Positions 45,713 to 54,834 are shown, counted from the first letter of the stretch. The stretch: DNA of 64,000 nt from Myxococcus stipitatus (GCF_038561935.1 NZ_CP102770.1:8122001-8186000), one strand, 5' to 3'. The notes: generated from the sequence alone by a model not told the origin. Program-made: numbers and translations.

Positions 45713-46435
45713 TCAGTTGAGGTACTGGTCCCGGTCCGGGCGGTCCTTCGGCACCACGTGCAGGTGCTTGGACCGCTCGCGCAGCTGGCGCTGCAGCCGC
45801 CAGTGCTGGAAGTGCAGGAGCAGCCGCTTGGGGCTCGCGCCGCGCACATACGCGAGCACCAGCAGCATGGCGACGATGTGCGGCAGCTGGCTGGCGACGC
45901 CCGCCGTCAGCACCCGCAGCAGGACGAAGCCCGCGCCAATGGCCGCGAAGGCATTGCCGGAGAGCGGGATGCCCCAGAAGTTCGTCTGCCCCTTGCCGAT
46001 GGTCAGCCCATAGGCCACCCACAGCACGGAGCCCATCACCCAGCCGCCCTGATAGGCGTACGGCAGCGGGATGAAGAGCGCCGCCAGCCCCAGCAGATAG
46101 CCCGCCAGCGCGGTGCAGCCCACGGCCACCATCAGCAGCCGCTTCGAACCCCAGTACCCCTCCAGCCAGCCGCCGATGGACCACAGGAGCAGCGCGCCGA
46201 AGAGGATGCTGATGGGCTCGCTCTCGATGAAGGCATAGGTGAGCGGCTGCCAGATGAAGAGGTGGCCGAACACGCCGCTCGGCATCAACAGCAGGAAGCT
46301 GCCCTGGGCGCGCAGGAGCAGGTACATGACGGACCCCGCCACCAACCCCACGGCCAGCTTGGACGACATGGACTCCAGGCCGGGCAGGCCGAATCCTCCT
46401 CCGCCCCTGCCGCCGAAGCTGCGCATCGGTCGCAT
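45713..46435 (-). CDS. Rhomboid-like membrane protein, likely non-catalytic
   Basis: A 240-residue protein with six hydrophobic helices (about 22-205) and a basic cytosolic tail. The layout (WQPLTYAFIES loop, GGWLEGYWGS after helix 2, WVMGSVLWVAYG in the middle helix) is that of rhomboid/Derlin/TMEM115-type folds. A Ser is present in MGSVLW, but the GxSG active-site pattern is absent; a His occurs in a late helix (LPHIVAML). It may be a pseudoprotease that binds membrane proteins. GGAGGAAGG directly precedes the ATG at 46435. It converges on the V4R gene, 3 bp between stops. Confidence 0.72.
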   Translation of the reverse strand: MRPMRSFGGRGGGGFGLPGLESMSSKLAVGLVAGSVMYLLLRAQGSFLLLMPSGVFGHLFIWQPLTYAFIESEPISILFGALLLWSIGGWLEGYWGSKRLLMVAVGCTALAGYLLGLAALFIPLPYAYQGGWVMGSVLWVAYGLTIGKGQTNFWGIPLSGNAFAAIGAGFVLLRVLTAGVASQLPHIVAMLLVLAYVRGASPKRLLLHFQHWRLQRQLRERSKHLHVVPKDRPDRDQYLN

Positions 46436-46509
46436 CCTTCCTCCACTCCGGGTTCAACAGCCGGTCAAAGGTGGTGGAACCCGCGCCGCTTCGCAACCCC
46501 AAATGACGA

Positions 46510-46545
46510 AGGGCGCTCCACCCGGTCCCCGGGAGAGAGCGCCCT
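46510..46545. terminator. GC hairpin downstream of small gene
   Basis: Perfect 8-bp arms AGGGCGCT and AGCGCCCT, 34 bp after the stop of the gene at 46580 (minus strand), followed on that strand by TCGTCATTT. Separates it from the rhomboid-like gene. Confidence 0.55.
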
Positions 46546-46579
46546 CACACGCCGACTCAATGCGTCGCCTGGCGACGTC

Positions 46580-46780
46580 TCAAGCCTTCGCGCGGTAGAA
46601 AATCGTGATGGTCAGACAGTGGAACTCCTTGTCCGAGGACTGGGTCACCACCTTGTCGACCACGTCGATGTTGACCAGATTCTCCTTGAGCCACTTGGTG
46701 ATGTTCTCACCCATGTTCTCGCGGTCACGCGCGAGCGTGGTGGAGAACACCTTGACTCCCGTGAAGCTCGTAACGCCCAT
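46580..46780 (-). CDS. Small conserved-looking protein, unknown
   Basis: A 66-residue protein beginning GVTSFTGVKVFSTTLARDRE, with an amphipathic helix (MGENITKWLKEN) and two beta strands (VDVVDKVV-type and HCLTITIFYRAK). The beta-alpha-beta-beta pattern suggests a small compact fold, perhaps dimeric. No signal peptide or known motif. ATG 46780 with GAGGG upstream is preferred over an in-frame start 18 bases earlier. I cannot name a family. Confidence 0.6.
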   Translation of the reverse strand: MGVTSFTGVKVFSTTLARDRENMGENITKWLKENLVNIDVVDKVVTQSSDKEFHCLTITIFYRAKA

Positions 46781-46957
46781 TCCGACCCTCGGTCTCAAGC
46801 TGAGATTCTGGACGTTTACCCCGAGACGATTCCGCCATCAAGAAACGGGCCCGAATTACCGGCTTCTGGAGGGCCTGGACGCCCCACCCCAGGCCCCAGG
46901 TCCGGGGCATCCCGCCCACCGTTTCGCAGGCGACACCCGCCGGCCCTCTGCGGGCCA

Positions 46958-46984
46958 GGGCCTCGCGCGTCTGACGCGAGGCCC
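46958..46984. terminator. GC hairpin after zinc-ribbon gene
   Basis: Perfect 10-bp arms GGGCCTCGCG and CGCGAGGCCC with a 7-base loop, 8 bp beyond the stop of the gene at 46993 on the minus strand. No U-tract. Confidence 0.6.
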
Positions 46985-46992
46985 CGTGGACT

Positions 46993-47241
46993 TCAGCGGC
47001 CCATGCTGGCCCTGCGGCCCTGGCAGGTGACCTCGTCCTTGCAGGCCGGGCCAATGCCTTCCGGGTGGGCGGTGAGGGGCGTCTTGTCGCTCTCCTCCAC
47101 GCCGCACACCACGCACTTGCGCTTGCGGTTGCGACGCTCCGCGCGGCGCTGCTCGGCGATGGCCTTGGCCCGCTCGCGGGCCGTCTTCGCGTCCACCTCG
47201 TTGCTCATCTCGCGTCCCGGTTGGAAGTCGTGTGCAGGCAT
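46993..47241 (-). CDS. Small basic Cys-rich protein
   Basis: An 82-residue protein. A long basic helix (residues about 16-42, rich in Arg, Ala and Glu) leads into CVVCG (43-47), then C67 and C73 (PACKDEVTC), which could complete a four-Cys zinc site. Size and charge fit a nucleic-acid or ribosome-associated protein. Its ATG overlaps the thiolase stop (ATGA), so it is translated from the thiolase transcript; an internal ATG at 47208 is an alternative start. Function unknown. Confidence 0.65.
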   Translation of the reverse strand: MPAHDFQPGREMSNEVDAKTARERAKAIAEQRRAERRNRKRKCVVCGVEESDKTPLTAHPEGIGPACKDEVTCQGRRASMGR

Positions 47242-48437
47242 CAGAGCGCCTCGACGAGCACCGCGATGCCCTGGCCGCCCCCGATACAGGCGGATCCGAT
47301 ACCATAGCGGCCCCCGCGACGCTTGAGCTCATAGACCAGCGTCGTGGTGATGCGCGCGCCCGAGGCGCCCAGCGGGTGGCCCACGGCGATGGCGCCGCCG
47401 TTCACGTTGGTCTGCTCGCGAGGCAGGCCCAGCTCCTTCTCCACCGCCAGGTACTGCGGCGCGAAGGCCTCGTTCACCTCGAACAGGTCCATGTCCGTCA
47501 GCTTCGCCTGCGCGCGCGTCAGGAGATTCCGGATGGCGGGCGCGGGGCCGATGCCCATCACCTTCGGGTCACACCCGGCCACGCCCCAGTTCACCAGCCG
47601 GGCGATGGGCTTCAGGCCGTGCTTCTCCACGAAGCTGCGCGTGGCCATCACCATGCTGCCCGCGCCGTCGCAGATGCCGCTGGCGGCGCCCGCGTGCACC
47701 ACGCCGTCCTTCTTGAAGACCTTGGGCAGCTTGCGCAGCCCCTCCACGGTCGTCTCCGGACGGTTGTGCTCGTCCTTGGCGACCACCGTCTCGCCCTTCT
47801 TCGTCTTGAGCGTGACGGGCGCGATTTCATCCTGGAGGCGGCCCGCCTCCTGCGCGGCGGCGAAGCGCTTCTGGGTGAGGACCGCGTACTCGTCCACCTG
47901 GTCCTGGGTGAGCGCGTAGTCCACCGCGAGCTGCTCGGCGGTGAGCGCCATCGGGTTGCCGGTGTAACTGTCCGTCAGCGCCGTCCAGAGCATGTCCTCC
48001 AGGCTGCCCTTGCCCAGCGGCAGGCCCCAGCGCGCGCCGCGGATGACGTGGGGCGCCTGGCTCATGGACTCGGTGCCGCCGGCGAGCACGCAGTCGGCCT
48101 GCTCCGTGAGCATCAGCTCCGCGGCGGTGATGAAGGCCTGGAAGCCGGAGCCGCAGAGGCGGTTGACGCCCAGGGCCGGCACGGGGACGGGGACGCCGGT
48201 GCGCAGGCCCACGTGGCGCGGCAGGTAGATGGCATCCGCGCTGGTCTGCACGACGTTGCCGTACACGATGTGCTGGACGAGCTCGGGAGAGACCTTCGCC
48301 TGCGCGAAGGCGGCCTTCGCGGACTCGACGGCGAGGTCGGTGGCGCTGAGGTCCTTCAGGCTGCCGCCGTAGGTGCCGAACGGGGTGCGCTTGCCAGAAA
48401 GAAAGAAGATTTCCTCGGTCTTGGACACGCTCTTCAT
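47241..48437 (-). CDS. Acetyl-CoA acetyltransferase (thiolase)
   Basis: A 398-residue thiolase. The nucleophile is in NRLCGSGFQA (about 93-102); the His of GGAIAVGHPLGASGAR and the second Cys of CIGGGQGIA complete the active site. It either joins two acetyl-CoA to acetoacetyl-CoA or cleaves 3-oxoacyl-CoA. No hydroxyacyl-CoA dehydrogenase or CoA transferase is adjacent, so pathway placement (beta-oxidation, ketone metabolism or isoprenoid entry) is open. It has the longer N-terminal form starting KSVSKTEEIFFL. Followed by the overlapping zinc-ribbon-like gene. Confidence 0.95.
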   Translation of the reverse strand: MKSVSKTEEIFFLSGKRTPFGTYGGSLKDLSATDLAVESAKAAFAQAKVSPELVQHIVYGNVVQTSADAIYLPRHVGLRTGVPVPVPALGVNRLCGSGFQAFITAAELMLTEQADCVLAGGTESMSQAPHVIRGARWGLPLGKGSLEDMLWTALTDSYTGNPMALTAEQLAVDYALTQDQVDEYAVLTQKRFAAAQEAGRLQDEIAPVTLKTKKGETVVAKDEHNRPETTVEGLRKLPKVFKKDGVVHAGAASGICDGAGSMVMATRSFVEKHGLKPIARLVNWGVAGCDPKVMGIGPAPAIRNLLTRAQAKLTDMDLFEVNEAFAPQYLAVEKELGLPREQTNVNGGAIAVGHPLGASGARITTTLVYELKRRGGRYGIGSACIGGGQGIAVLVEAL

Positions 48438-48501
48438 GGTGCTCGTCTACCTACTCTCAAGGGGCGCGCGGTGCACGCACGCAGTGACGGGGCGGCGGGG
48501 T

Positions 48502-49149
48502 TCAGGACGCGCGCTGCCCCAGGAAGGCGCTGGCGACGATGGCAAGCGCCATCACCGTCCACAACAGTCCTTGCAGGTTCTGTCGGCGTATCTCCTTCCG
48601 ACCGAGCCCGCGATACCACGAACGCCCGGCCTCCACCCGACCTTCCCAGGTGAAGTCGCCCGCCGGGGTGACGCCCTCCATGCGGCGCAGGTGGGCGCGC
48701 AGCAGGCGCTCGGGGGAAGCGTCCGACAGTGAACCGCTGCGGTAGACGCCCGGGAGGTCCAGCGCGGGGCGGCGATAGCCCGCGGTGATGACGTAGCCCT
48801 CGGGTGCCAGGGGCGTGAGCAGGTAGAGCCGGGGCTCACCGTCGGCGGCTTGATACAGCGTGGCGAAGACGCGCTCACCCGGATGGGCGAAGTCGTAGGA
48901 GCGCGTCGCGCGCTGGAGCAGCGGCTTCTCCTCGTGGCTGCCGAGCGCCACGAAGCCGAGCCCCTGGAGCTGGACGGCGACGGTGGCCAGCTCGAGCGGC
49001 AGGTCCATCTGGTCCGCGGGGGCCTCGGGCTCGACGCGGACGCTGTGGGGGAAGAGGAAGAGGAGCGCGCGCCAGAAGTTGAGCGACAGCAGGACGATGG
49101 CGAGCACCAGGCCCGCGACGACGATGCCCAGGTTGGCGAGGACGTTCAT
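48502..49149 (-). CDS. Membrane protein of unknown function
   Basis: A 215-residue protein with an N-terminal hydrophobic segment (about 5-35), a middle domain of about 140 residues with alternating strands (FVALGSHEEK, RVFATLYQ, PRLYLLTPL, GYVITAGYRRP) and a second membrane helix near the C-terminus (about 192-210). The middle domain, with its final RLLRAHLRRME helix and GRSWYRGLGRKEIRRQ, is likely cytosolic between two anchors. I do not recognise a family. It is transcribed towards the thiolase gene with a 64-bp gap. Confidence 0.65.
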   Translation of the reverse strand: MNVLANLGIVVAGLVLAIVLLSLNFWRALLFLFPHSVRVEPEAPADQMDLPLELATVAVQLQGLGFVALGSHEEKPLLQRATRSYDFAHPGERVFATLYQAADGEPRLYLLTPLAPEGYVITAGYRRPALDLPGVYRSGSLSDASPERLLRAHLRRMEGVTPAGDFTWEGRVEAGRSWYRGLGRKEIRRQNLQGLLWTVMALAIVASAFLGQRAS

Positions 49150-49240
49150 TCGTTGAGCACCTGGATGCGAGGCGGGCCGCGGGACGGCGGCCCCGCCAGC
49201 GGGGCACCCTAGCGGAATCCCGTGCGTCCAGGATCCCCGT

Positions 49241-49897
49241 TCAACGGCGGGATGCAGTGGCGGGCAGGTTCTTCCAGCGCTCCAGGAATTCGGACTTCAG
49301 GGGGTCCTCGCCCCGGAGGAAGAGCTCCAGGTGTCCGAGGGAGTCCAGGCCGAAGAACAGCTCGCCATCGGCGATGACGGTGGGCACGCCGAAGGCACCC
49401 GCGGCGATGGCCTCGTCGGTGTTGCGGCGCACGCGGTCCTTGATGTCCTGGCGCTGGGCGGCGGCGAGGAGAGCGGGCGCATCCAGCCCGGCGGCCTGGA
49501 TGGCCATGGCAACCTGCTCGGGCGTCTCCGCGCCGTTGCCGCCACCCCAGACCCGCGCGAAGAGCGCGGACACGAGGCGGCTGCGCGCTTCGAGGTCATC
49601 CACCGCCGCCGTCACGCGCAGCGCGAGCAGCGGGACGAAGGGGTGCGAGGGCGGCGGGCCGAAGGGAACGCCGAGCTCGTGGGCGATGCGGAAGGTGTGC
49701 TTGAAGATGTAGCCGCGCTTGGCGGGCACCTCCGCGGGGCCGATGTTTCCGGTGGCGTTGAGCACGCCGGCGAGCAGCACCGGGACAGGCTCCACCTCGC
49801 GGCGATGGCGCGCGGCCAGGGCCGGCATCCGCGTCCACGCCAGATAGGCGTAGGGAGACAGGTAGTCGAAGCAGAAGCGGAGGGGTGCGAGGGCCAT
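49241..49897 (-). CDS. 2-Hydroxychromene-2-carboxylate isomerase / kappa-GST-like
   Basis: A 218-residue DsbA-fold protein. The N-terminal FCFDYLSPYAYLAW (about 8-21) has Ser-Pro-Tyr in place of a thioredoxin CxxC, as in GST-kappa and the glutathione-dependent HCCA isomerases of naphthalene degradation. An all-helical insertion (about 60-150) is followed by FGVPTVIADGELFFGLDSL (about 168-186), the second part of the thioredoxin fold with its cis-Pro. It probably uses glutathione or a related thiol to isomerise or detoxify aromatics. No aromatic-degradation operon surrounds it. Confidence 0.87.
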   Translation of the reverse strand: MALAPLRFCFDYLSPYAYLAWTRMPALAARHRREVEPVPVLLAGVLNATGNIGPAEVPAKRGYIFKHTFRIAHELGVPFGPPPSHPFVPLLALRVTAAVDDLEARSRLVSALFARVWGGGNGAETPEQVAMAIQAAGLDAPALLAAAQRQDIKDRVRRNTDEAIAAGAFGVPTVIADGELFFGLDSLGHLELFLRGEDPLKSEFLERWKNLPATASRR

Positions 49898-50044
49898 GCG
49901 AGGACTCTACCCTCCCCTCGCGCCGTGATTGCGAGCCGGCGGACTCACGCGCCTCGGGAGACCACGAGCCGACCCCGGACGAAGACACAATCCGTAACAG
50001 CGTCCCCCACCCGCTCCACCTGGCGCTCGTGCCTCGACGACAGG

Positions 50045-53000
50045 CTACGCGCTCTGCCGGGTCTCCGCGCTACGACGGAGCGCTCCCCGCAGTGACGCCG
50101 CTTGGGCCTGGAGGTTGGACGCTCGCGCCTCCGTGAAGGCCGTCTCCGCCGCCTCCAGCTCGGCGACCGCCGCCTCCACCGACGCCGCGCGCTCCGCGAG
50201 CGCCAGCCTCACGTGCCCCACCTGCAACACATTGCCCGTCAGCTCCGCCAACGCGAGCGCCCGGCGCAAGTGTCCAAGCCCCTCGTCACCCGGAAACAGC
50301 GCGGCCATCGCCCGACGCGCCAGCACCTCATCCCACGGGTTCGCCAGCACCGGGTCCGTCGCCCGGGACAGCGCCAGCTCCGCCGCCTCGCGCGCGGCCT
50401 CCAGGTGCCCCTGCTCCCGCTCGAAGCGCGATTGATAGACACGCAGCAGCGTCTCCATCCGCAGCCCACCCTCGCGCGCCGCCGCCAGGGCCCGGGGCAG
50501 GGACTGTCTCACCGCCGCCGCGTCCTCGAACAACACGTCCCTGCACGCCTGATACGCCCGGACATGGCACTGCAGCCACCGGTCCTCGGGCAGCACCCGC
50601 GCGAGCGCCTCGCCCCGCGCCACCACCGCGGCCACGTGCTCGTGCTCTCCTCGCTCCAGGTAGTAGGGCGGCGTGAAGATGGCCAGGTTGCGCTCCATCA
50701 ACCGCGGATTGCCCAGCCGGCGCACCAGGTCCGTCTTCTCCGTGAACGCGGGCACGAACGCCGCCCCGTCCCCCGTGAAGGCCGCACGCGTCACCACCGT
50801 GAACAGGTGGAAGGCGCGCACGTCCGTGAAGCCGTGCGACTCCGCCACCACGTAGCCATCTCGCGTGGCCTGCGCGTCGAGCGGCTCCCCGCGCAACGCC
50901 AGGTTCATGTTCATCATGTAGCCGCCCATCCCCAACGCCCACGCCAACCTGCGCGGCAACCGCCCCATCACCTCGCGCAACCCGCGCAGCCGGGAGAGCT
51001 GCTCGAACTGCGCCTCCACCACCCCCGCCGAGCGCCCCGTGTACGCACTGAGCACCGCGGGCGCCAGGAGCGTCCCCGCGCGATACGGCGACACCTCCGG
51101 CTGCTCCACCCGCACGCGCTCCAGCAGCGCATCCAAGTCCCGCGTGCGGCCGACAATGGCCAGCGCCATCCCCTGCAGGATGCGCAGCTCCGCCATCTTC
51201 CAGAAGATGTCCGCGGGCGACACCTGCGCGTCCGCCTCCCGCTCGCGGAACAGCTCCCGCAACCGCGCCGGCCGCTCCTCCTCCGGCGCCGAGCACGCCG
51301 CGTCCAGCTGCGCCAGCGCGACCCGTCGCCCCTCCACCAGGTCCACCGTCGACGACCAGTGCGAGAAGAGCTTCTCCGCGAAGGCCAGCGAGCTGGGCGG
51401 GTCGCTCGCGTAGCCCACCTCCACCAGCGTCACCCAGATGCGAAGCAGGAGCCGGTCCCGCCCCGGGAAGTCCGGCGCGGCCTCCAGCAGCGTCGACGCC
51501 TCCTTGAGCAGCAGCGTCGCCTCCAGCAACGCCTGCGACTCCATCGCCGCGCGGCCCGCGTCCAGCAGCGGGCCGATGGCCAGCTCCGGCTCCGTCGAGC
51601 GCAGGTAGTGCCACCCCACCGTGCGCGCCAGGTCCGAGCGCTGGTAGTAGAGCGTCTGCAGCGCCAGCGCCACGCGCCCGTGCGCCACGCGCCGCTCGTC
51701 CTCCACCGTGCTGTCGTAGACCGCCTGGTGCACGGTGTCGTGCGTGAAGACGTACCGCCCCTCCTCCTCCTGGAGGAACTGCCGCTCGACGATGCCATCC
51801 AGCACCGCGAACAGCTCCGCCTCCGGCAGCCCCGCGAGCGCGCGCACCATCGGCAGCTCCAGGCTCCGCCCCGCGGGCGCCAGCCGCCGCAGCAGCGCCA
51901 CCTGCTCCACCGGCGCGGACGACAAGCGCTCCAGCACCGCAGCCTGGATGCTCGACGGAAGCGACCGCGTGTCCAGCCCCGCCTGCGCCGTCCACCGCCC
52001 ACCCACGCGCGTCAGCGCGCCCTCCTCCACCAGCGCGCGCAGGCACTCCGTGGCGAAGAACGCATTGCCGCCGGTGATGGCGTGCAGCCGCGCGACGAAG
52101 CCCTCGGGCACCTCCAGCCCCGGCAGCGCCAGGCCCACCAGCGTGCCCACGTGCTCGGCGCCCAGCGGCTCCAGGTCCATGCGGCGCGTGAGCTTCTCGT
52201 CCACCGTCTGGAACGCCAGGCTCAGCCGGCTCAGCTCCCGCGAGCGGAACGTCCCCACCACCATCCCGCGCGTCCCATGCAGCGCGCGGATGAGCACGTT
52301 GAGCACCTCGAGCGAGGCCGTGTCCGCCCAGTGCAGGTCCTCGAAGCACAGGACGAACGTCATCCTCCGCCCCAGCACCTGGACCCACTCCGCCAGCGCC
52401 CCGAAGAAGCCCAGCTTCTCCTCGCCCGGCACCGGCGCCACGCCCGACGTCTCCGCCGACAAGGACGGCATCAGCCGCGACAGCCGAGGCGACAGCCGCT
52501 CCATCACCTCCGCCGGCGTGTGCGGCATCAACGCGCGCAGCGCCTGCGCGATGGGCGTCAGCGGCGCCTGTCCCTCCGCGCGACACTGCCCCCGGCCGAA
52601 CGGCAGCTCCGCGAGCTTCGCCTGCAGCTCGAACTCCTGGAGCAGCCGCGTCTTGCCCACGCCCGCCGGAGCGCCCAAGAGCACCGCGCGCGACTGGCCC
52701 CAGTCCGCCTCGGCCAGGCCGTTCATCAGCGCCTCCAGCTCCGCCGCGCGCCCCACCACCTCCGGGACGTGCAGGTAGCTGGAGCGCGCGGAGAGCGGCT
52801 CCTCCGGCATGGGCTCGCCGCTGGCGTGACAGAGCGCCTCCATCAGCTCGCCCGCGTCCTGGAAGCGCTCGCGAGGGTCCTTCGCCAGCAGCAGCAGGAT
52901 GATCTCCTCCAGCGCCGGGTCCACCGGAACCAGCGTGGAGGGCCTGGGCGGCGGACGCGTCAGGTGCTCGGCGAGGAGCGCCGCGGGCGTGTTGCGCTTG

Positions 53001-53818
53001 AAGGGCAGCCGCCGCGTCACCAGGTAGTACGCCATGATGCCCAGCGAGTAGAGGTCCGCGCGCCCGTCGATGCTCGCGCCGCGCTGCCACTCCGGAGCCA
53101 GGTACTCCAGCGTGCCCTTGAGCTTGCCGGGGCTCGGGGTGCCCAGCTGGTGCATCACCCCGAAGTCCATCAGCTTCACCGCGCCGGTGCTGGTGATGCG
53201 GACGTTGCTCGCCTTGATGTCGCAGTGCACGTACAGGCGCGAGTGGATGAACGCCAGCACCTGCGCCATCTGCAACAGCACCCGGTACAGGGTGCGCGTG
53301 TCCAGCGGTGCGTCGCGCGCGAGCGTGCTCAAGTCACTCCCGTCCACCACCTCCATGGTGATGAAGCGGTTGCCCGCCTCCGTCATCCCCCAGTCGAACA
53401 CCTTCAGCGTGCCGGGGTGCTGGAGCTTCTTCATCGCGAAGAACTCGTGCCGGAACATCAGCACCAGCTCCTCCGACCTGGCCGCCGACAACCCCGCCGG
53501 CACCTGCATCTCCTTGAGCGCCACGCGCCGCCGCTCGTGCAGGTCCTCCGCCAGCCAGATGCGGCCCATGCCGCCCTCGCCCAAGAGGCCCTCCACCCGG
53601 TAGCGCCCCGTCACCACCATCCCCACTTCCAGCGAACGGCGCGCGCTGGCGCCATCCCCCGAAAGCGTGACAGGTGTGCGGATGCGGTCCCCCCACGAGG
53701 AGCTCGTAGGCCGGCTTCGCTCGTCCAGGACAGTTGTCTTCTCTTCGTCGCTCACGAAGGCGGGGACCGGAAGGTCGTCAGAATCCAGAAGTCGATGGAA
53801 TAGCACGTTTCCTTGCAT
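50045..53818 (-). CDS. PknK-like Ser/Thr kinase with AAA ATPase and helical repeats
   Basis: A 1257-residue signalling protein. The kinase domain spans about 70-340, with Gly loop GEGGMG (80-85), K102, catalytic D200 in HCDIKASN (the usual HRD Arg is Cys) and DFG (218-220). A P-loop ATPase follows (GAPAGVGKT, 382-390; LCFEDLHWAD as Walker B), and then about 700 residues of TPR-like helices. This is the PknK / MalT-type plan in which the kinase controls an STAND-like module; here no DNA-binding domain ends the chain. The lack of HRD Arg suggests activity independent of activation-loop phosphorylation. ATG 53818 has a GGAGGG site; an upstream in-frame ATG lacks one. Confidence 0.92.
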   Translation of the reverse strand: MQGNVLFHRLLDSDDLPVPAFVSDEEKTTVLDERSRPTSSSWGDRIRTPVTLSGDGASARRSLEVGMVVTGRYRVEGLLGEGGMGRIWLAEDLHERRRVALKEMQVPAGLSAARSEELVLMFRHEFFAMKKLQHPGTLKVFDWGMTEAGNRFITMEVVDGSDLSTLARDAPLDTRTLYRVLLQMAQVLAFIHSRLYVHCDIKASNVRITSTGAVKLMDFGVMHQLGTPSPGKLKGTLEYLAPEWQRGASIDGRADLYSLGIMAYYLVTRRLPFKRNTPAALLAEHLTRPPPRPSTLVPVDPALEEIILLLLAKDPRERFQDAGELMEALCHASGEPMPEEPLSARSSYLHVPEVVGRAAELEALMNGLAEADWGQSRAVLLGAPAGVGKTRLLQEFELQAKLAELPFGRGQCRAEGQAPLTPIAQALRALMPHTPAEVMERLSPRLSRLMPSLSAETSGVAPVPGEEKLGFFGALAEWVQVLGRRMTFVLCFEDLHWADTASLEVLNVLIRALHGTRGMVVGTFRSRELSRLSLAFQTVDEKLTRRMDLEPLGAEHVGTLVGLALPGLEVPEGFVARLHAITGGNAFFATECLRALVEEGALTRVGGRWTAQAGLDTRSLPSSIQAAVLERLSSAPVEQVALLRRLAPAGRSLELPMVRALAGLPEAELFAVLDGIVERQFLQEEEGRYVFTHDTVHQAVYDSTVEDERRVAHGRVALALQTLYYQRSDLARTVGWHYLRSTEPELAIGPLLDAGRAAMESQALLEATLLLKEASTLLEAAPDFPGRDRLLLRIWVTLVEVGYASDPPSSLAFAEKLFSHWSSTVDLVEGRRVALAQLDAACSAPEEERPARLRELFREREADAQVSPADIFWKMAELRILQGMALAIVGRTRDLDALLERVRVEQPEVSPYRAGTLLAPAVLSAYTGRSAGVVEAQFEQLSRLRGLREVMGRLPRRLAWALGMGGYMMNMNLALRGEPLDAQATRDGYVVAESHGFTDVRAFHLFTVVTRAAFTGDGAAFVPAFTEKTDLVRRLGNPRLMERNLAIFTPPYYLERGEHEHVAAVVARGEALARVLPEDRWLQCHVRAYQACRDVLFEDAAAVRQSLPRALAAAREGGLRMETLLRVYQSRFEREQGHLEAAREAAELALSRATDPVLANPWDEVLARRAMAALFPGDEGLGHLRRALALAELTGNVLQVGHVRLALAERAASVEAAVAELEAAETAFTEARASNLQAQAASLRGALRRSAETRQSA

Positions 53819-54186
53819 CGGACACCCTCCGTTGGAACGAGGGAATCCGTGCCCACCACACCCAAGACAGGCGACCCCATACGCGTGTGCACGGGTCCGG
53901 CGCATCGGCACGCCCCGGGTTGAGTCGGGCAGGCGACATGGGTGGCGGCCCGCGGACTTTCCCCGTGGAGAGCGGCGTCAGGTGGCGGACGGCGCGGCGC
54001 CGCGCACGCTCCGTGAGCCCCACGCCGCACGTCGTGACGCTTTGTGTCCGGAGGCCTCGGGAGGAGGGCTTCGGGACTGGGGGTGAGGGCAGACCCCTTG
54101 TACGAGGCGCGCCATGCGGTGATGCTCCCATCAGGGCCGCGCCCAACCCGGTGCGACGTCCCCACGGGAGGAGGAGCTGGAGCATC
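53819..54186. other. Divergent regulatory gap, kinase and response regulator
   Basis: 368 bp without a supported gene between the divergent kinase and response-regulator genes. Open frames exist but their translations are Arg/Pro-rich and unlike any family. Ribosome sites lie at both ends (GGAGGG before the kinase, GGAGGAGGAG before the regulator). I saw no sigma-54 match or strong palindrome. Confidence 0.6.
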
Positions 54187-54606
54187 GTGAAGCCCAAGGT
54201 CCTCATCGTCGAGAACTCCTGGACCATGCGCGAGACGCTGCGCCTGCTCCTGTCCGGGGACTTCGACTGCTCCGTCGCGGCGAGTGGTGAGGCGGGCCTG
54301 GCCCAGGCGCTGAGCCAGCCGCCGGACCTGCTCCTCTCCGACGTCAACATGGAGGGCATGGACGGCTACGAGCTGTGCCGCCGCTGCCGCCAGGAGCCCT
54401 CGCTCCAGCACCTGCCCATCGTCTTCGTCAGCGGCTTCGCGCCCCGCTCGGACACGGACCCTTCCCTGCCGGTGCCGGACGCCTATCTCGTCAAGCCGGT
54501 GAAGCCCGCGCTGCTCATCGCCGAAATCCACGCCCTCCTGCGGCGCGCGAGCGCCCCCGTGTCGGCGGCCCCCTCCACCACCGCGCAGGCCGCCAACAAG
54601 GCCTGA
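54187..54606 (+). CDS. Single-domain response regulator
   Basis: A 139-residue CheY-like receiver with a short Ala/Ser tail. Phospho-acceptor D52 (LLSDVNMEGMDG), switch Ser near 82 (FVSGF) and K103 (YLVKPVKP) are present. The acidic pair that binds Mg is E9-N10, where D-D or E-D is normal, so metal binding may be weaker. No output domain; it may act by protein contact. The GTG start at 54187 follows a GGAGGAGGAG-type site. It is divergent from the PknK-like kinase; no histidine kinase is adjacent. A 7-bp hairpin follows the gene. Confidence 0.87.
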   Translation: MKPKVLIVENSWTMRETLRLLLSGDFDCSVAASGEAGLAQALSQPPDLLLSDVNMEGMDGYELCRRCRQEPSLQHLPIVFVSGFAPRSDTDPSLPVPDAYLVKPVKPALLIAEIHALLRRASAPVSAAPSTTAQAANKA

Positions 54607-54634
54607 AGCGGCCTCCTGGCGAGAGGCCCGGAGA

Positions 54635-54651
54635 TGGACGCGATGCGTCCA
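54635..54651. terminator. Small hairpin after response regulator
   Basis: Perfect 7-bp arms TGGACGC and GCGTCCA with a 3-base loop, 28 bp after the regulator stop and 183 bp before the P5C dehydrogenase gene. Confidence 0.45.
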
Positions 54652-54834
54652 GCTTCTCGCGCCCGCCCGGAGTGCCACGGAGCCAGCGCCGCGGGCGGGA
54701 AATACCTGTGCATTCCAGGGGTTGAGCGCAGGTGTCCGGGTGCGGACGACCGCGTGCTTCCGCGCTGTCCCGAAAGAGCCGGTTGGTTATGCTCGCGCGC
54801 CCTTTTTCCCTGCCCCAACTCGAGGTCCATCAGC

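Noticed and set aside
50102-53803. 3.7-kb open frame on the plus strand
   Set aside because: Antisense shadow of the PknK-like kinase gene; Arg/His/Gln-rich translation without motifs.
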